A stretch of 64,000 nt of DNA from contig NC_044923.1 in NCBI RefSeq assembly GCF_003576645.1, positions 6,655,264-6,719,263 on the forward strand, written 5' to 3'. Source of the stretch: Ipomoea triloba (taxonomy: Eukaryota > Streptophyta > Magnoliopsida > Solanales > Convolvulaceae). Every line of letters begins with the position of its first letter. The stretch's first letter is position 1. The notes beneath the pieces are model-generated. The model saw only the letters and a program-made list of their open reading frames with translations, did not search any database and was not told where the DNA came from. Both the position numbers and the translations under genes were made by a program. Positions 13,175 through 26,119 of the stretch are shown here, piece after piece.

Positions 13175-15320
13175 TTAATCTTCATCATCTGCAACAAATA
13201 TTAAAATCCAATTAAATGACTTAAAAGGAAAGTCCACACAAATGCATATAGGAGATAGTTTTGCTAACTGATGAACACTGAGAAAAATGAAATATAATCT
13301 GCAAAAAGCCAAAAACAGATTTGTTATGTCAAGTAAAAACTACAATGTAATGCACATCATAGACAGGGAGAAACTAGAGAACCTTCTATCATACCCTCTC
13401 TTCCCACTTAATTACTTCAGGTTAAGAGGCTGACTTTACATTGCTCTCTTCTTTTTTCTTTTTTTCTTTTTTTTGGTAGGGCACCCAATCACTCTTTAAA
13501 AAAAATCCAAAGAAAATGTATCTGTTTATAAAACTGAGAAAAAGTACATCTTAGAGAGTTAGATGTCCTCCGAAACATATCACATAAAGTTAGGCATCCA
13601 GGGTGGGCTTTTCCATCATCAATACAACAATAGGATAAATATCCCAATGCTAGAATAGCTGTTAAGAGAAATCTTATCCACTAACAACAACCACACAATC
13701 TGTACATACATAATACGTTCTTTGCCTTTCCAATCATCACCACTTTGGACAAACCACATTTCCGCATCCTTAAGAGACTACCCCAAAATTTAAGACTATT
13801 TTAGGCCTCATAAATCCAATCCAGTTAGAGCCTGGCAGACCAGTTTGATTAAGAGTTTAAGACTATGAATACAATTATTTGATATAACATTTGGAAATCA
13901 TTTCAGTAGCTTAAGGTTATACTAATTGAAAAACAAATGTCACTGGATTGCGAGGCACTTAATACTTCTTTCCTAGTATATTACAGTACTTATTAAAAAA
14001 TAATAATAATTTCACTGAATAGCGATGCTACTGGGGATCAAATGCTCGTCTGGATTCCACCTTAATGGTACTTTTAAAGATTATATGCTTATGCTACCTT
14101 GTGTTCGTTTCAAAAGAAATAAAAGCAGAGTAATATTTCAGTATTATAATATTTTTTATCTAGAAAGCTAGCGTCAACTGAAATCATTTTAACATCATCC
14201 ATAAAAGGTACCTTTAATTTAAAGCAGCGCCACATTTCAAATGCATTTTCAGTCTACTTCATGTTTCTCCAAAACTAACTCAAGTTTCATCAATCCCCCA
14301 ATACCACTATTTGTTGTTTTACAGAAGAGAAGAAGAAGAAAGTTTTGTTGAATTACAGTAACTTCCTAATCTAAAAGCTCTAGCCTGTTAGCCCTGTCTA
14401 AGATCAACACATTCAGACATCATCTCGCATACAAAAAGCAAAAGAGAAGATTATCATTTATCAATCAGCAATTCAAATTCCCTGTAGTCAGAATCATTCC
14501 GCTTCATTTCATAGTCTGAAACTAAAACTCCCACCAATATGGGAAGTAACTCCAGCCCCAAGTAACCAGTATAATAGTGAATAAGTTTATTTGCACAAGT
14601 AAATACAGCACATTTTCAATGACCTAATTCTTCAGGTAGCATTAACTAATTTATGTGTGATCCACTGCTAAAACATAACATCTAAATCTAAAATTACATA
14701 ATATGCACAATGTTTTACCCACTTAATCAATTGCATACCAGCTATTCCTTTCCATTCCTTATTTCATTTGTCTATGCCGTTCAAAATTCCATGTAGTCAT
14801 CAATACTATAATGACCGAAAATTCACAGAAAAAAAGGTAAACCGAAACAATGTTCAATTAAAGTAACGGCTCGTTGGCTTCCTTCGCCTTTAACCGAAAC
14901 AATGGCAGAAATGATAGAAATATAAATTACCAAAGTAACGGCGCTCGTTGGCTTCCTTCGCCTTTAACAGCAATTTGTCAAGGTCTTCTTGAGCTTTCAC
15001 TTCCCATTTGACCATCTGATTGGCGAAAACCGCTCCGATTCCCATCCCCAACACATGCTCCCACGGATCTGCGAATTGAAAATTTCAACAAACAAACAAA
15101 CAAACACGGACGCATCTAAGAATGAAATTTACCGCATACAAAAAAACGTGGAAATGAAATCGAGAAAAAATTTTAGAGATCGAAGAATTGATTGGATAGT
15201 GAGAGTGAGGATGGGGAAGGGATACATACGGCGCATGTAAGGGAGTTTGCGGAGGGCATTGGAGTACATCTGGGTGCCCAATCCCAGTAGAGCTCCCACC
15301 ACCGTCGCGCTCAGCGGCAT
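13175..15320 (-). CDS. Small conserved plant protein, probable mitochondrial complex I subunit (At4g20150-like)
   Basis: Three coding exons on the minus strand: 15320-15230, 15068-14931 and 13188-13175, joined at clean GT/AG sites with consistent phase, giving 80 residues. The second intron is 1.74 kb. The protein starts MPLSATVVGALLGLG, has two short hydrophobic, glycine-rich stretches (about residues 5-18 and 34-48), contains YMRHPWEHVLGMG at 28-40, and ends in a charged helix with the acidic tail RRYFDDED. This pattern matches, from memory, the small plant complex I subunit encoded by At4g20150, an inner-membrane accessory protein of NADH dehydrogenase. The gene model is strong; the functional name rests on recall of one family. 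It is convergent with DRM. Confidence 0.75.
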
Positions 15321-15509
15321 CTTCTTCAACCTCTTCCTCCGATTTCGACTCTTGTCAGGGGAATGAAACCCTAGAATTGATCAGTCAGGAGTTGTAAATG
15401 GTGGAATTTAGGCTTTTCGACCTCAGCCCAGTGTAAACGTTTACTAACTTCTGTAGCATATTCCTCGCGACGAAATGATTTTTTTTTTCTTTTTAATTTT
15501 AAACAAAAA

Positions 15510-16065
15510 TTTTCACTTCTAATCCCTTAACTATTGCAGCATTTCAAATCGGAAGTTCTCATATTCGAATCTCATTTCAATTAAGGATGTTGGTATTATT
15601 ATATTAAGCAAATATTATGTGTATATTAGATTGCAGTACTAAAAAAAATATTGCATATATATCAAATTTGGTTCGAGTATTAATATTTTCAAAATTAAGT
15701 GCAATGACTATGTAATTTATATCACATTTGGTCATGTCGTTCAATTTTCTGACCAAGTTTTCAGTCAACTATTGTCGGAATTGCAATAAAAAAATAATAT
15801 GTTCTAATTAAAAGAGTATTTTCGGTCAATTATTGCCGAAAAATTATTTATCTCGTTGAAATTTCGGCAATAGTTGACTTGAAAATTGGACGATATGACC
15901 AAATGTGATACAAATTTCAAAGTCATGCACCTAATTTGAAAATATTAATAGTCAATGACCAAATGTAATACAAATTACATAAACATGCACCTAATTTCAA
16001 AATATTAATAGTTAAGGACCAAATTTGTTACACGTATAATAGTCTATGGTCCAAAAGTGAAATTC
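15510..16065. repeat. Foldback repeat element, family A copy 1
   Basis: The left half contains caaatttggttcgagtatta and atcacatttggtcatgtcgt; the right half contains their near-complements, for example gaccaaatgtgatacaaatt and aggaccaaatttgttacacg. The two arms would fold into a long imperfect hairpin around the central cggtcaattattgccg. The right arm is itself partly duplicated (two aaaatattaatagt units). The left end seems interrupted by extra sequence at about 15536-15650. It has the same motifs as the element at 44262-44825. Non-coding. Confidence 0.65.
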
Positions 16066-17042
16066 TTTCTATTTTAAATTATCACTTTTTAAAAAAAAAA
16101 CAATATATGCACCAAAATTGTTCATCAATTTTTTTAATGACAAGAAAAATTCGCAACTATTATTTGAGTGTATGCAACCGGTTCAAACCAATGAAGCTAA
16201 TAGGTCGCTCTTTATCATAATTGAACTTGTAACGACCAACTTGGTTGGGGTTACCCTCAATAATTTATCAATTTTTTTCTCATATGATATGGTGTATAAG
16301 ATTCATATTTATTTAATAACAAGTTTTTTATTTTTTTTTTATTTTAATGTGGAGTGTGTTAAGCACTTATTAAGTATTATTTTTTGTAATTGAATGTATT
16401 ATTATAAGATGGTGTTTGGTACTTTTCATCAATTAAATTACTGAGAAAATGCTTCCAAAGAATATATTTGATAGAAATAATTAAACCATGTGTTTCATTT
16501 CAACTAAAAGTCTAAGCGAGCTCCAAGCAACACGTGTGACGCGGAGATGTGCTCCACATCAACTAAAAGTCTAAGCTTATAGTTGGATACACACTTATGT
16601 TTATATATTATATATGCTCAACATGAATAACTTTATTGGGAAAGTTAATTAGCATGTTTGGTGTTACCCTTAAAACATAACAATTAAACTACCAAGAACA
16701 TTAATTAGCACGCTTTATTCATTTAAACTTCCAATAATTTTTTTTTTAAATCTCTAATATATCCTTTCTATATAAGAGATTTTTTAACGACACAATGACA
16801 CCAAAAATAATAAATATGTAATTGAATAAAGTTGGCAGATTCTTAGGTCAAGAAAAAGAATCTCACTCCTAGGTAGGAAGTGGGAACGCCTGTGTCTAGA
16901 TGAATTAATTTGATGCTTAAATTAATAAAATTTAATATGTGAGATAATAGGGGAGCATAGTTATATCTTGATTAATTATGGGCTTAATAATTTCAAATGT
17001 GGGATTTAGAGTCCTTTTTTTTTTGGTAATGTGATTAGTCTA

Positions 17043-17043
<1 letters not shown>

Positions 17044-17094
<51 letters not shown>
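17044..17094. repeat. (ATT)n microsatellite
   Basis: An uninterrupted run of about 17 ATT trinucleotide units. No relation to a gene is visible. Confidence 0.95.
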
Positions 17095-17096
<2 letters not shown>

Positions 17097-20000
17097 CTCT
17101 TAATTATTATTTTATTTCCTTTGCCATTAGCAATTTGAAAGCAAGAAATTACATGTAATAGTTGAATTTTAATTAAAGTCCAAATTCAATAATGGAAACA
17201 AGAGCACCATGTGGAGTCCTCCCCATATATATTCTTCTCAGTGTAAAGCGAGGAAATGGGGGGAAAAAAGCAAACATAAAATAGGTGAGAAAAGAAAAAA
17301 GAAAAAGAAAAAAGACAATAAAGAATAACGAACCAGAAAGGGATAGAAAGAAATGGAGGAAAAAACAAACCAAAATTCCGATGGTTTGATTTGTGAGACT
17401 TTAGGCTTGATTCTGTATTCGTGATAGTATTTGATACTTTTGTAGTTGAATTTTTATTAAATTGATGAGTTTAGTTAGCCTACAAATTGAATTAGATATG
17501 CCAATTTTTTTTATTATTATTTTTATTTTTTTTGTCTTTGATGAATTTCCGATGTCTATATCCTAACGGGGACTTGAATTTCCGATCTCTATATCCTAAC
17601 GGGGACTGGGGATGGGGGTGGTGTTTGTCACTTTTAGATTAGGGGTTAATGTGTGTTCTCAATTAATTTTCGTGAACTATTATGGCAAATAAATATCTTT
17701 TCTGTTAATAATTATATCAAATCGAGTAGAGTTAATTCTTTGGATTAACTTCAATTATTATTTTTAAATTTAATATTAATTTATCTTGCTAAATTACTCT
17801 TGAGTTTTATCTTTAGTTTTAATTTGGTTTTAGTTAAAAAATAATACATTTTCTAAGCTGAGTAGTAGTTAGCTTAAAACTCAGTGTGTGATCAATTTGA
17901 ACTTCCTTTTTCATAGGTTAGTTTATTTATACTATTGGGTACTAAATGACGGGCATCAAGGTAGAATTAGTTAATTCATGATATGAATAAACTTTTTTTT
18001 ATTATTATCACATCAGATGGTAAAGAAAATTTTGATAAAAAATTGAATCATATTATAATTATTTCTCTCTCTTTTAACATTTCCCCTTCTAAAAATCAAG
18101 ATTTTTATCATATAAAATTATTTTAGATACTAGTAATTCACTCATATACATGAAATGCATCACATCTATCACCAAGAATACCCAAAATAATAATAATAAT
18201 TTGCAAGTATTGACAACTAAAGTAAGAGTGATATTTGAAAAGAAACTTGTGATGCAAAATTTTGTTCGATTCATTATTGATAAAGTTCGAGATGGATCAA
18301 AGAAAGAAGAAATAAATACTAATTTTCTTTAGATTTGTTGATAGAAATGAAGTTGTAGAAGGGTTCTTTCCTAGAATTGGAATAATTATATATAATGTCT
18401 TAGAGTTGGTCATATTATATGTTTTAGATTTAAAAATTATTTTAATTTGAATTGAAAATATTTTGAATCTCTAATCAGTTTTACACTTCTACTGTACGTA
18501 CTTTGAGGAATTTCAAAAACCATTTAGTCCAAAATCATTCTTGAACTTCCACTTTTTCAAGACAAGGTCAAATTACTCAATTTTTACATTAAAAGTACTT
18601 AACCTAATCAATATAATGTCTTTATAAACTTAAATCTTCACAGATTTACTGCAATATATGTGTCTAATATATGTTGAATAGGTAATTAGGTATTCCATTT
18701 TGACATGTGCATGATGTGTGTTACGGGCTGAATTAGAAGTTTAACTTGATTTATATTATATTCTGAGTAACACCAGCTTCAACATTAATTGCAAGCAAGG
18801 AGCCAACACTATCAGATAGTTTGTCAAACACATGTAATTTTAAAGATGACAATATATAAGAAAAAATCATTCAATCTGCACAGTACACCTATATATTAAC
18901 TTCTCGATGAACATGTTCTATCAAACAATATCAATACCTATTAAAAATGGTCCAGATAATAACATCCAAAAGATGAGAGAAGCTAAGGGTGCTCCCATGC
19001 CATCAGTTTCCCTTGTATAGATATTATGGATAGCTATATACATACAACAAGAAAATCTTCTCAATTCCCAAGTTCAACCATGCAAGTACCCTATAAGCTT
19101 TATCCCAATATAAATGGAGAGCCCATATGTTTCAGATCACTGTAACACTCTTAACAACTCCAACCCCATAATGAAATTAAAGCTTTAAAGCCAAACTTTC
19201 CCGGCAGCAAATAGTGGGATAAGTAAACATGGAAATTGAAAAGGGATAGGTCATGTGAGTCCTTTGAGGCCTACAAATACTGCATGCCTGAATAGGAATT
19301 GAATTCAGCTTAGCAATGAAAAAGAAGAAGTGATGAAAAGGCCAGGGTAAAGTTATTAGCATACTTGCTAGTATAGGGCCTAGAAACAGCAACAAGCAGC
19401 TAAATTAAAACCGTGTACCATATTTGGATATATAATAATCGGTTTAGAATGAGTTCAGCTAGTCGAACTGAGATAGCTCAAGTGATCATACAATTAACGT
19501 TTAATAATGTTGCTTTCATTATTAGCATGGTGAGGACTCAAACCCTATTAAAAATTTAATGAGTTATTTAGAGACTTTGACTAATTGATCAATGATGGTA
19601 ACAACTTCTTGTACGCGTAAATGTGTACGCAAAATCACATGGGGCAACCTAGGTTATTAAAAAAAAAATAGTATTAGTATACTATTCTTGGCTGCAAAGC
19701 CCACATTTGTTTTGGGGGTAATGTTGTTAGGTGAAAAGGGTTGACTTGGGCCACAGTAAAAGTTTTGAAACTTTTGAGCTATTTTGAGATTGACATTTAG
19801 CTTGGACCAAATAATAGCTTTTGGGACTCTTAAGTGCATGCTTATTGCTTAATTAAAAAGTGCTTTTGAACCCAGAAGCTTTAAACGCTGATCCGGCCGG
19901 TATGAGTACTGATCAGTGGTCACCAAGGGTTGGAATTTTAATTTATGTCTTTTCTCAAATAATGCAAAGATTTAAACAAATCCTCATAATTTATTGGACT

Positions 20001-20393
20001 AGTTTGTGACTAATCTGAATTCAATCAATTCGGGTCACAATCGTAAAGTTTGATTCTTATTCAAGGAGATTTTTTACTTTGTAGTTGCATTAACAGTTCA
20101 CTTAACAAATGCCCCAACGCTGAGTTCTAGGCCGGCTTAATAAAATTGAATAATGTTATTTCTCCCCTCATTATTTTACCTCCTAAATTTCACATTTTGA
20201 TTTGCGAATAAAATTCTTTTTAGACTATTGTGAATTGGTTGATCCAACTTATGGTTAAAAAATAATTTACTTATTAATCAAATATAAAAAGGAACCAATC
20301 AAATATTACTAAGATAAAAATTAGGAGGTGAAATTATGAAGGAATGAAACATTACTCAATAAAATTTTAAAATTTTAGGAAGATATATCTTGG

Positions 20394-20396
<3 letters not shown>

Positions 20397-20432
<36 letters not shown>
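20397..20432. repeat. (AT)n microsatellite
   Basis: An uninterrupted run of about 18 AT dinucleotide units in AT-rich intergenic DNA. Confidence 0.95.
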
Positions 20433-20434
<2 letters not shown>

Positions 20435-20999
20435 TTTGCTGCATTAAGGTTTACAAATGCAACCCAAGTTACAAAACTACTTAATGAGCTACTGAATTAC
20501 TATGATTTATACTTTACTATCAAGTTTAAGTAGTGAAATGTAAAAATTTAAGGTGAGAAAGTTTTATCTTTTGTGAACAATAAAAATATACTTAAAAACA
20601 ATTTTATCGTTAAATTTAAAAGTAAAATAACATAAAAAATTAATTGTTCGTTAAATTTAAAAGTAAAATAACAAAAAAAATTAACTCACAATTAAATAAG
20701 AATAAAATATCTAAGAGAGTAAGAGACTAAAATATCCTACACAAGATTATTCAATCTTCATTCATTGTGGGGCATTTGAGCCTAAAACCGGTCATTTGCA
20801 TCCCCATGCCCAATTTTATATAAAGGCAGTTAAAGATCACAAATTCCTATCCCCATTCACGTGGAATAAAGTTGCAAAACATAAGAAATGTGTTTCCTAT
20901 GGAAAATTCCTTTATAAGTAACTATTACACGTGTTTATAAATCGGTGTGTATATAGATATATATTGAGTACTCTTTTTTTTTTATTAAAAAAACATAAA

Positions 21000-21116
21000 T
21001 ATTAAAGTACTACTCAAAAGTAGTAAACATCTCTACTGAGGCTTGAATCCACTCCCATCATCTATGTGAGAGTGTAAACTAGGACACTGGGTGCCACTAA
21101 ACCACAAAGTCTTTGA
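21000..21116 (-). repeat. SINE-like tRNA-derived repeat, copy 1
   Basis: Read on the minus strand, a box A-like ttgtggtttagtggcaccca is followed about 40 bases later by a box B-like tggattcaagcctcag. The same order, with the intervening tacactctca(c/t)at, occurs on the plus strand at 56527-56605. Two diverged copies with shared internal pol III promoter-like boxes suggest a SINE family. Element ends and target duplications are not clear. Confidence 0.55.
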
Positions 21117-21371
21117 TATATATTGAGTACTTTTTTTTTTTTTTTTTTTTTAAAGGAAAACGGCATATATTGAGTACTTGATCCTTCAATAATAAGTGAA
21201 GATTAATCATAATTATTTATTAGAGTATTAATGGTTGAGAGTTTTAATAAAAAATACGACGTCAATTTTATAATTATTATAATTTTTCCCTTATTATATT
21301 TTTCAACCACTCTCAACTGTTGATCTATCTAAATTAGATTAGTCATCATTGCTAATTAGAGAGTCTGTTGT

Positions 21372-21429
21372 CATACATACATACATACATACATACATAC
21401 ATACATACATACATACATACATACATACA

Positions 21430-21501
<72 letters not shown>
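21372..21501. repeat. Compound (ACAT)n-(AT)n microsatellite
   Basis: About 21 tetranucleotide CATA units (21372-21458) pass directly into about 22 AT units. Open frames over it on both strands are artefacts of the repeat. Confidence 0.97.
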
Positions 21502-21504
<3 letters not shown>

Positions 21505-22400
21505 CATGGTTCATATGCATCATTCCATTCCCGTGTAGTCATGCAGCCTAGTGCATTTACATATGCTTGGTGGTGAATCCACTCCTAAGTGCACCATGTG
21601 ACACTAATAGGTGCACCATAGGTCACTCATTAGTGCATTGCACTTCAACGCTTAGTGTTATAGTGTACAACCAAAATATACATTGTGTAGGAATTTATCA
21701 AAATGCCAACATGTTTTTTCCATTAATGCACCACAGATCAACACTGTGTGGTTCACCACAGTTCACTCAAAAGTGCACCACACCCTAACACTTAGTACAT
21801 TACTGAAATATACGTGGTGCAGAAAATTATGAAAATGTCACAGTATTTTTTTTTTATTAATACACCACAAACCAGCACTTTGTGGTAAACCACAATTCAC
21901 TCAAAAGTGCACCATAGAGCGCGCGTGTGTGTGTGTGTGTTCATATCTAACGGATCATAAACACTTTTAAAAAAATATGATGACACTTTTGTAAATAATT
22001 CAAACTTTAAAATGCAAGTAAATTGTATTAAAAGTGCAAGTAACAATTTCATAGAGTGCACCTAAGTGTAAGTAAAATGTATTACAAGTGCAACAATATA
22101 ATATATACACCAAGCAACAATATTAAGTGCACATAACGTTATCATTAGGTGTACCAACGTGAAAAGATAAATTACTTGCATTATTAAGTGAAAATGGTTG
22201 CACTTTTTAGTAATTTTACTTGCGTAGTTACACCGGTTACTTACACTTTTAACACATGTTACTTGCACAAAAATTTAAGTTATTTACAAAATTACCACCA
22301 TATTTTTTTAGATTGCATATGATCCTTTAGATCTTGACAGATGAACGACTGTGATTGATTTTCATTTCTCTCATGGGGGCACGCACCCATATATATACCA
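21500..22400. repeat. Subrepeat-rich element, family B copy 1
   Basis: It starts directly after an AT array with agggcatggttcatatg, contains many short degenerate units such as aaaagtgcaagtaac and tagtgcacc, and ends near ctctcatgggggcacgcacc. The element near 36240-36700 has the same elements in the same order (gcaccggtt, ttacttgcac, gttatttacaaaat, gttagat...agatagacg, ctctcttgggagc). The class is unknown; no coding sequence. Confidence 0.6.
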
Positions 22401-22585
22401 TCGATCACAAATTGTGTTTTTTTTAGTTGGAATTTGAAATTATAAAGTATAAATTTGGATTGATTAAACATTTTTTTTAGTTTTATATTTATTAATGTAA
22501 ATGTAATAATTTTTTAAAATTAAAATTTCAAAACATCAATTTTAAAATGTCTAAATTAAACTCAACTGATAAGTCTAATAATATA

Positions 22586-22959
22586 GGGGGTGTTTGGCAA
22601 ATAGCTAATAGCTTATAACTAATAGCTGATAGCTTATAACTAATAACTGATTGGTTTAGCTAGTAGTTGATGGCTGGTTGCGTTAACTGGTCTAACCAGC
22701 TGGTTGTATTAGCTGGTTATAAAAAACTGTTTGGTAAATTAGTTGTTTACTAGTAGCTGATTGAATGTAAAATGACACTTAGGGTATGAGTGTATTGTAT
22801 TATTTCAACCTTTAAATATAACAAGAAGATAAACTCTTATTAATAAATAATTATAAAATTTGTATATCATCTATACTTTTTTTAAGGGTATAAGTTAATT
22901 ATTTTTGTTTATTTAACTCTTATTAAATTATACGAGAATTCTAAAATAATTTTTATTAC

Positions 22960-22998
<39 letters not shown>

Positions 22999-23019
22999 AA
23001 ATAACAAACTCATCACCCG

Positions 23020-23054
<35 letters not shown>

Positions 23055-23312
23055 ATAACAAACACACCACCCATTTAAAAGTAAATCACATTGATTTCAA
23101 AGGATAAAATAGTCAATATACCCATTGTTTCCAACAAGCTAATACAAAAAGCTACATTCATTGGCTTTTCAATTGTCAGCTTATTGGCCCAATAAGTCAA
23201 TGCCAATAAGCCATTTACCAAACACTTCAAAATAGTTTATTGGTTGGTCAAAAAGCTAAATTTGGTCAAATAAGCTAAAATTTGGCTTATAAGCCAATAA
23301 CCAAACACCCCC
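22586..23312. mobile_element. MITE, Harbinger/Tourist-like, 727 bp
   Basis: The left end is GGGGGTGTTTGGCAAATAGC and the right end is the complement of GGGGGTGTTTGGTTATTGGC, so the first 12 bases match perfectly. The 3-base flanks are ATA on both sides (22583-22585 and 23313-23315). The interior is AT-rich with repeated tagct(a/g)atagctta-like subterminal units near the left end and two (ATT)n tracts at about 22970-22997 and 23024-23053. No transposase is encoded. Confidence 0.75.
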
Positions 23313-23994
23313 ATAAGCTTTTAGGGTTGGGGCAATAAAATTTTAACTATTAAAAAATCACCATGACCAACCTAAAGTTGATAAATTCGATAGTCTAAGC
23401 AGATTAATCTAAAACTGAGTGAGTTGGTCTGGTTGATATTCCTAACTAATATAAATTTTTATCTTCTCGATATACATATACTGTTTAATTTAATTTAATA
23501 TGTTTATGATAGACCGAATAATTGGATAAAAGTGTTGTGACATCATGAGTTCCGATGTAGTGATACCTCAATAAATATAACAAATACTTTCCAAAAAAAT
23601 AAATATAATAAATAAGCTTCAACATATATACCTAGATGGCTAGATATGGTCTTAAATTCTTAATGATAAAACCATAATTTGTATGCTCACTTTTGCAAAA
23701 CAAAATCTAGAATGAGGTATGTAAAAAGGGTAAAGCTTTGATGAAAGAAACGTGGGAACCCTGTCCCATTGCTTGTCTTTTCCTCTAAGGAGGTTTTTGT
23801 ACAAATCCTGGCCCCACATTCCCTTAACTGCTCAAATCCAACGGTTTCTCCTCTTTCCTGCCCTTTTCTCACACCAAACCCCAATATATTCCATATACAA
23901 GTACAGAAGTACGTACTCCTAAACATTGTAGGAGTAATTTAAAACCAAGTTTTTTAAAAGGAAAAAATGGACCAACGAATTATTTAAGCAAAAT

Positions 23995-24245
23995 TTCACT
24001 TTTCGTTCCTAAGTTATTAGATAATTGTAAAATTCGTACATGGTCATACTCATTTTTCATCCTAAGTTATCATTAATGCTGTACTTTTTGTCCTTGAGTT
24101 ATACTAAAATTGCAAATTTCGTCCATAATGTTTTATTAGTAAATGGACGAAAAGTGCAACGTCAATGATAGCCTAGAGACAAAAATTGAATATGACCAAC
24201 ACTTAGGAACGAATTCTACAATTACCATATAACTTAGGGACGGAA
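23995..24245. repeat. Short foldback element
   Basis: The left arm (cacttttcgttcctaagtta, with tggtcatactcatttttc) is matched by complementary sequence in the right arm (gaatatgaccaacacttagg, tataacttagggacggaaaa). The middle also carries cgtccat and atggacga motifs in inverted orientation. Non-coding; similar in style to the foldback elements at 15510 and 44262. Confidence 0.6.
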
Positions 24246-25199
24246 AATGTAATTGAATATTAATACGATATTTAGTTCTTTTTAGATACAACATTAAGTA
24301 TTATTATTATTATAAGACTAATCCAATTCAATTCAATTCAATTTGAGTCTCACTTATAAAATTTAACATGCCTACTTTGCGGATGCAATTCGCTTACTAA
24401 TGGTAAATTTTAACTTTTAATCTTTCAAACATTGTAAAACAAATCTGAAACATAGTTAGTATCCAACCTTTCAAATATCAATAGAATATTTCTTATTTTA
24501 AATTTTATATTCTCTGGCCAAATATTTGTTAATTTATCAAATAATAAAAATAATGGTAAACCACGACATTATAATGCACAAATGCATCTATTATATGACA
24601 TTTAATGACCCATTGATCCATATTTAGATTGTATTCCAAAACAAGTTGAGATCGTATATAGTAATTACTAAACTTAACCGTTTTTAAATTCAAACTTTGA
24701 CTTCAAAATTTCAAAAATAGTAATTAAGACAATTAATTTAGTATCAAGAGAATACATAAATAGTATTTCAATCTTTATTTGTTGACATACCATTCTCTTC
24801 ATTTAATGGTATTCATTCATCTTTATTTTTACTATAACTACAGTAAATTTTCTAATTCAAAACAAATTCTCGTATTTTACATATTATCTTCCTTTGCCGA
24901 TTATTAAATAAATAAAAAAGAACTAGTATATGGCTATTAACGCAAGAATTTATTTATTTATTTATGAACAGCTAAGAATCAATTTCGTGACTGAGATATA
25001 TACCATCGATTACAAAAAATTTGTTGAAAAAAATACGGAATAATGTAACCTCTTTACCTAATTCTTTCTGAGTAATAATTTTTTTTGAAAGAATATATAT
25101 ATTGATATTGGTTTTATTTTCATGTTTTGGGATCAAAGTTACATCTATGATCTACCCACCCGCCGCATGCCTAACATTTTTGGACTTAAACGCTGCAAT

Positions 25200-26119
25200 T
25201 TCCCCATTGTCCTGATTTGTGTGCCTTCGTTTCCCTGAGATATTTCGTCGGAAATTTTTTGTTTGTTTCTGTTCGTTTTGTGGGTATAGCTATGGAGTCT
25301 TCTGTAAATTCCCGCCACAAACGCACTTTTCTGTCCAATATGGAGCCTTCTCTTTCTTTCGATTGTTTCCAATTTTGACCTTTTCTGTTTGGTTTTCCCT
25401 CTCTCTCTCTGTGGAAAATTCAGAGAATGGTCAACAAAATCAGGGGATGGTAATGGGGGAAATCCTTAAACATGCTGCGGCGCAAGTGCTGGAGCTGATT
25501 GAGCTGAGGAACATTTGATGTTTCCAAGAAAAAAAAACACAGAAATCTCTGTTTCTCATTCCAATTTGAGGGGGAGAGAACAGAGAAGGATGGGGTATTG
25601 ATAGATAAATTTTCATTGCTTTTTTTTTTTTTACCTGAGATTCTGAGAAGAAGGTTTGGTTTTCAGGATGGATGTTTGTGATCTCTGCATTAACTGTTCT
25701 TCATGTTTTTTTTTTTTTTTTTTTTTTTTTCCANNNNNNNNNNNNNNNNNNNNNNNNNNNNNNNNNNNNNNNNNNNNNNNNNNNNNNNNNNNNNNNNNNN
25801 NNNNNNNNNNNNNNNNNNNNNNNNNNNNNNNNNNNNNNNNNNNNNNNNNNNNNNNNNNNNNNNNNNNNNNNNNNNNNNNNNNNNNNNNNNNNNNNNNNNN
25901 NNNNNNNNNNNNNNNNNNNNNNNNNNNNNNNNNNNNNNNNNNNNNNNNNNNNNNNNNNNNNNNTTTTTTTTTTTTTTTTTTTTTTTTCCAGATTTTATGC
26001 TCATCTGAGTCGAGTGGGTTGTTTTCTTTAGCCTGGAAAAGGTTTGAAGTCTTGAGGCTGCGGTGCACCATTGTTGATAATCTTGTTGTCTGCGTAGAAA
26101 TTTGTTGAGGAGAACAAGA
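25200..26119 (+). promoter_or_regulatory. Probable promoter and 5' leader of the RING gene (contains a gap)
   Basis: The DNA becomes less AT-rich from about 25200, with a CT-rich tract at 25398-25411 and several upstream ATGs, as in plant leaders. The leader is interrupted by the assembly gap at 25734-25963. A leader intron is possible but cannot be placed because of the gap. No coding sequence before 26120 is supported. Confidence 0.45.
25734..25963. other. Assembly gap (230 N)
   Basis: A run of N bases. The left flank is a T run ending tttttcca and the right flank is another T run also ending tttttcca. Open frames across it are meaningless. Confidence 0.99.

Larger units (their letters stand above)
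15321..25200. other. 10-kb gene-free intergenic block rich in repeats
   Basis: Between the minus-strand complex I-like gene and the RING gene I see no coding sequence. The block carries the foldback element at 15510-16065, an (ATT)n tract at 17044-17094, an (AT)n tract at 20397-20432, a SINE-like copy near 21000-21116, a compound (ACAT)n/(AT)n tract at 21372-21501, a subrepeat-rich element at 21500-22400, a MITE at 22586-23312, and a shorter foldback element near 23995-24245. The segment 18950-19400 is less AT-rich but has no open frame that looks real. Confidence 0.6.

Noticed and set aside
18950..19400. Possible microRNA precursor in a less AT-rich intergenic patch
   Set aside because: I found no match to a known plant miRNA and no long hairpin by eye.
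21339..21576. Open frames over the CATA/AT tract
   Set aside because: Translation of a microsatellite (repeating YIHT or MYVC), found on both strands.
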